A stretch of DNA of 64,000 nucleotides, from contig NC_035174.2 of NCBI RefSeq assembly GCF_001659605.2, positions 19,196,009 through 19,260,008 of the forward strand, in the 5' to 3' direction. Position numbers and translations under genes: made by a program. The notes beneath the pieces were generated by a model. That model saw nothing but the letters and a program-made list of their open reading frames with translations. It had not been told where the DNA came from and ran no database searches. Of the stretch, positions 60,901-64,000 are shown piece after piece. The first letter of the stretch is position 1, and every line of letters begins with the position of its first letter. Source of the stretch: Manihot esculenta (Eukaryota > Streptophyta > Magnoliopsida > Malpighiales > Euphorbiaceae).

Positions 60901-61603
60901 GCTCAGCTTATATTATTGATATCAAAGGATAATGCGTCGTATAAAAATAAAGAAGGGCATACCCCAAACAAAATCAGACATAGAACCAACCATCCTTGCA
61001 ACTGTATGAGCAACTTGGTTCGCTGATCTCCTAACAAAAGCAAATGAAACATACCGCAGCTCATAAAGAAAAGCCTTACAATCATTAATTAGCAACTCAA
61101 AATATGAAGAATCAAAGTGCGAAGAATTCAAAGCATTAACAACAAGCTCACAATCCGTCTCCACACAAATTGAAAAATAATTTTTAGATTTCAACCAACT
61201 CAATACTTCCCTAAAACACAACACTTCACCCAATAGAGGATCCATTAAACAAGGCATGACCATAAGCTGACCTTCACAACAGTACCCAAATGAATTTCGG
61301 ACCACCATTCTCAGACCATATGAACCATTAGCCTGTACTGAAACGTCTATATGCATTTATATTGTCCAAGGGGAGAAGGTTGATAAACTGCTGTAGCTAG
61401 TGGTTTAGTAACAGAATCTGAAACTCTAAAATGTAATTGAGCCAGCTGCCATTCTTCCAACACTGCTCTAGCCCTACTAACCACGTAAATAGGCTGCTAA
61501 AAAACCTGGCTCCATACAAAATCATTACGTGTGTCCACAAGCTCCATATCAACATAAAAACATCTTCATGTTGAGACATAGGCAAAGAAGTAAGTGTTAG
61601 TGT
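60880..61603 (-). pseudogene. LINE 3' fragment with RNase H-like domain
   Basis: Minus reading 61356-60922 gives an RNase H fold of the RVT_3 type: MHIDVSVQANGSYGL, LLGEVLCFREVLSWLKSKNY, ICVETDCELVVNALNSS, FAFVRRSANQVAHTVAR. Upstream (61590-61400) remains of a WSLWTHRND-like stretch occur with a stop. This pairing is usual for the C-terminus of plant L1-type LINE ORF2. An A-rich run past the stop (about 60880, minus) fits the 3' tail. The 5' part is absent, as in most LINE copies. Confidence 0.65.
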
Positions 61604-62760
61604 ATTTGCCCTAGGCCATTATCTTGGACCTTTTTGTATGTCGTTTTGGCTATTAATAAAAGAGGTTTAATTATCATTATTTGTTTACATGTTACATAAT
61701 AATGATAAATATCCCTGGTTACTTATTATTATGGTGATAATAATAAAATATGACTAGTATGATTATTGATTGATAATCATGAGATGATTATGTAAATATT
61801 GATATAATTCAATAATCATAAATACTTGTTAGAGAACAAAGTATTGGATGGACCCACATTGAGATCACTACATGGGTTATTGTCATAAGTGAATTTCAAG
61901 ATAATTATATTTTAATCATTTGACTTGAGATTGTCATAGTTTCCAACATAAAGACTGTTATTTTTTGACATAGCTAAACATTGCCTTTAATCGGATAATC
62001 ATAAAAGTTATGATTGAGCATAATAGAAATTATGTAGAGGATATTGAACAATCAAGATAGAATGTGTTCCTTCCTTTGAGAGAGATATCTTTTGGGCCTC
62101 TCGATAAGTGAGACTGAGAAATGCATAGTCGTGCTCAAATGAATTGATAGTGTGATCAATATCATTTGGTTTTATCAGTCTACTTAGAGATCGAAAAATC
62201 ATAAGTTTGAATATTATAAATTTAAAATTGACCATGACTTATATTCAAACTAGATATCGTGTGACAAATGGATTAATACATGTTCTATTTATTAAGCTTT
62301 ATCGAACTATCGATTCTTATATTAATTGGTTAGTCTTAATATCTTGCTAGAGGCCGCTTATGATTTATGGGTCTCATGGAACTGAACCTATTGCCAATTA
62401 ATGTGAACCTATTGGGTCACACACAAAAGAACGTTGTTGATGTGCTATGTCATATTAATAGGCTAAAAGTCCATTAGTATAATTAATAATAATAAAGATG
62501 TTATTATTATTAATATTAATTATTTATTATTATAAGATAATAATACTTAAAAGATTTGTAGTCTATCTGTAACTGTTACAGATAAAAGATCTTTCATTTT
62601 TCTTTTGAAAAAGGACTTATCTCATAGATATTTGAGTATCTGCGAGATTGTGATAGTTGGTTATGAAGACAACTCTTTTTTGAAAAGAAGTGTGGAAAAA
62701 CAAAAAGATTGAATAACGAATAAAAGACTTTTTTTGAATCGCGGAAGAAGGGGTTTTTTT
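61604..62760. repeat. LTR-like or unclassified repeat between LINE and CACTA fragments
   Basis: It begins TGTTAGTGTATTTGCCCTAGG, a start I associate with Ty1/copia-type LTRs in dicots. No primer site, no coding region and no convincing target copy is found. The right boundary is a guess. Short open frames here are not supported. Confidence 0.35.
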
Positions 62761-62774
62761 GGAGTAATCATTTT

Positions 62775-63590
62775 TTTGGATTGCAGATTGGGGAGTACAT
62801 ACCTTATCCATCCGTTGAGAGAGCTAGCACTCCAGACAAAAACGTTTGTGTGGATACCATTGAGGATGTTCATTTCAGAAGCAGCACCATCAGTCCGAAA
62901 CTGTCTCTTTGGTTTACCGCCTCAAATTGAATGCATGGAGGAGGCACCTAATGCCGAGGCACAAAAGTTGTATGAAATATTACAAGCAGCAAGTGAAGAG
63001 TTATGGCCAAGATGCAATAAGCACACAAAAACTGTCTGTTGAGGCACGTTTGATGAACATGAAATCGGAACATCATTTGTCTGTATGATGTTTTGATCAG
63101 ATTGTCAAGTTTGTGAAAGAAGTTATACCTGAAGATAATGTGCTTCTAGATAATTTTTATAAAACAAAAAAGTTAATTGAGGGTTTAGGTCTTCAAGTGG
63201 AAAAGATTGATTGTTGTAGAAATAATTACATGATATATTGGTCTGGTGACGGTGAGTTACAGGAATGCAAGTTTTGCCAGCTTCCTAGATACAAACGCAT
63301 GGTAAATAGCTTGACAAAGCAAGTTGTCCAGAAAGCATATAAGAAGATGTATTACTTTCCTCTCACTCTAAGGTTACAACGGCTTTATGCATCAGATGCA
63401 ACAGCACCCCATATGAGATGGCATGCTGAACATGAATATGAGGAAAGGGTTATGCATCATCCATCTGATTCTTCTGCATGGAAACACTTCAATGCATGTT
63501 ATCCATTATTTGGATTAGAGATAAGGAATGTGATGCCTGGATTGTCTACTAATGGATTCCAACCATTTGGACAATCTGGCCAACAGTACT
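62775..63590 (+). pseudogene. CACTA (En/Spm) TNP2-type transposase fragment
   Basis: Readings include EAPNAEAQKLYEILQAASEE (near 62940), then after a small frame break and stop FDQIVKFVKEVIPEDNVLLD, KKLIEGLGLQVEKIDCCRNN, CKFCQLPRYK, and SDSSAWKHFNACYPLFGLEI, NVMPGLSTNGFQPFGQSGQQ. The order and the NGFQPFGQSG motif fit the N-terminal half of plant TNP2 transposases. The fragment is cut at 63590 by an LTR, so the catalytic part is not in the window. Confidence 0.8.
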
Positions 63591-64000
63591 TGTAATACCC
63601 GGCTAGACTCCGGTATCGGAATTCCTACCGTCCGGTGGAATCTCGGATGTCGAAGGCCTCTAGTAGGGTAGAATCATGTTTTTATAAAATGTTTTAAGGT
63701 ATTTCATGGTTTTAAGTATAATGGAAATGAGTTTTTGCATGAAAACAACCTTGAAGGAAAACTCAGGTTCGGCCGCCGAACCTCAAGTTCGGCCGCCGAA
63801 CATGCATGCCTTCGGGAGCGCCTTTAGGCCCCCGAAAGCATAAGTGAGGAAAGTCCAGGTTCGGCCGCCGAACCTCAAGTTCGGCCGCCGAACCTCAAGT
63901 TAGGCCGCCGAACATGGCATGCATGCGGAGGCACGTTCGGCCCCGAACGTGGCCTGGCCAGCCACTATAAAAGGGTCCCTTAGCCGAAAACGGGCGAGTT
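63591..64000 (+). mobile_element. 5' part of a family-A LTR (right-truncated by window)
   Basis: It starts TGTAATACCCGGCTAGACTCC and follows the A LTRs closely, with one extra CCGAACCTCAAGTT unit near 63888. A TATA box TATAAAAG lies at 63966-63973. The inserted-into sequence is the CACTA gene; GTACT at 63586-63590 is the predicted target copy. Confidence 0.9.

Noticed and set aside
1..64000. tRNA, rRNA or other structured RNA genes
   Set aside because: None was recognised by eye; only tRNA-complementary primer sites of retroelements were seen. A tRNAscan or Rfam search would settle it.

Overview
The window is intergenic, heterochromatin-like DNA from a flowering plant. It has AT-rich spacers, Ty3/gypsy LTRs primed by tRNA-iMet, hAT, CACTA and Mutator-like DNA transposons, TRIMs, a plant LINE RNase H tail, and one pentatricopeptide-repeat (PPR) gene relic with a plant-type E domain. 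A eudicot is likely. I suspect cassava or another Euphorbiaceae because the CCGAA-rich LTR family looks familiar, but this cannot be proven from the window. No intact, clearly host-serving gene was found. Almost everything is nested mobile DNA.

Layout. 1-1280: 3' part of a CCGAA-rich gypsy LTR. 1281-13179: an old minus-strand hAT transposase gene split by a 1.5-kb solo-LTR-like insertion (1918-3455, 5-bp duplication) and by gypsy element C (4438-12790, minus, heavily decayed, 5' LTR truncated). 13440-15590: a further solo-LTR-like fragment and a tandem LTR-INT-LTR-INT-LTR array of a small retroelement. 16355-24291: element D, a gag-only, probably Tat-like gypsy element with a 101-bp minisatellite and an antisense spliced accessory gene, flanked by AATAC duplications. 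24396-24708: a complete 313-bp TRIM.

26086-42242: one PPR gene on the minus strand, interrupted by two Mutator-like elements (MULEs), each with a perfect 9-bp target duplication. Element E (27088-36317, 9.2 kb) carries two genes that read open across their inferred introns: a MULE transposase (+) and a plant-mobile-domain (PMD) gene (-). Its ends are arrays of short hairpins. Element F (36438-41862, 5.4 kb) is a giant palindrome whose two arms each hold the same broken 5' piece of a related PMD gene.

42982-60097: gypsy element A (Tekay-like chromovirus, +). Its gag-pol is in one frame but has three stop codons and substitutions in catalytic motifs. A non-autonomous relative, element B (45002-52130), sits inside A's 5' LTR; in my reading by eye its two 2423-bp LTRs differ at one base, so it inserted very recently. 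60098-64000: AT-rich DNA, a LINE 3' tail, an LTR-like stretch, a CACTA TNP2 transposase fragment, and the start of one more family-A LTR cut by the window end.

How the parts relate. A, B, C and the two edge LTRs are one LTR family at different ages: C is oldest and most broken, A is intermediate, and B is youngest and must have borrowed proteins from a copy elsewhere. E looks capable of encoding its own transposition proteins and may also have served F. The most interesting unit is E plus F: a MULE with a PMD gene as second cargo, hairpin-array ends, and a fold-back derivative in the same target gene.
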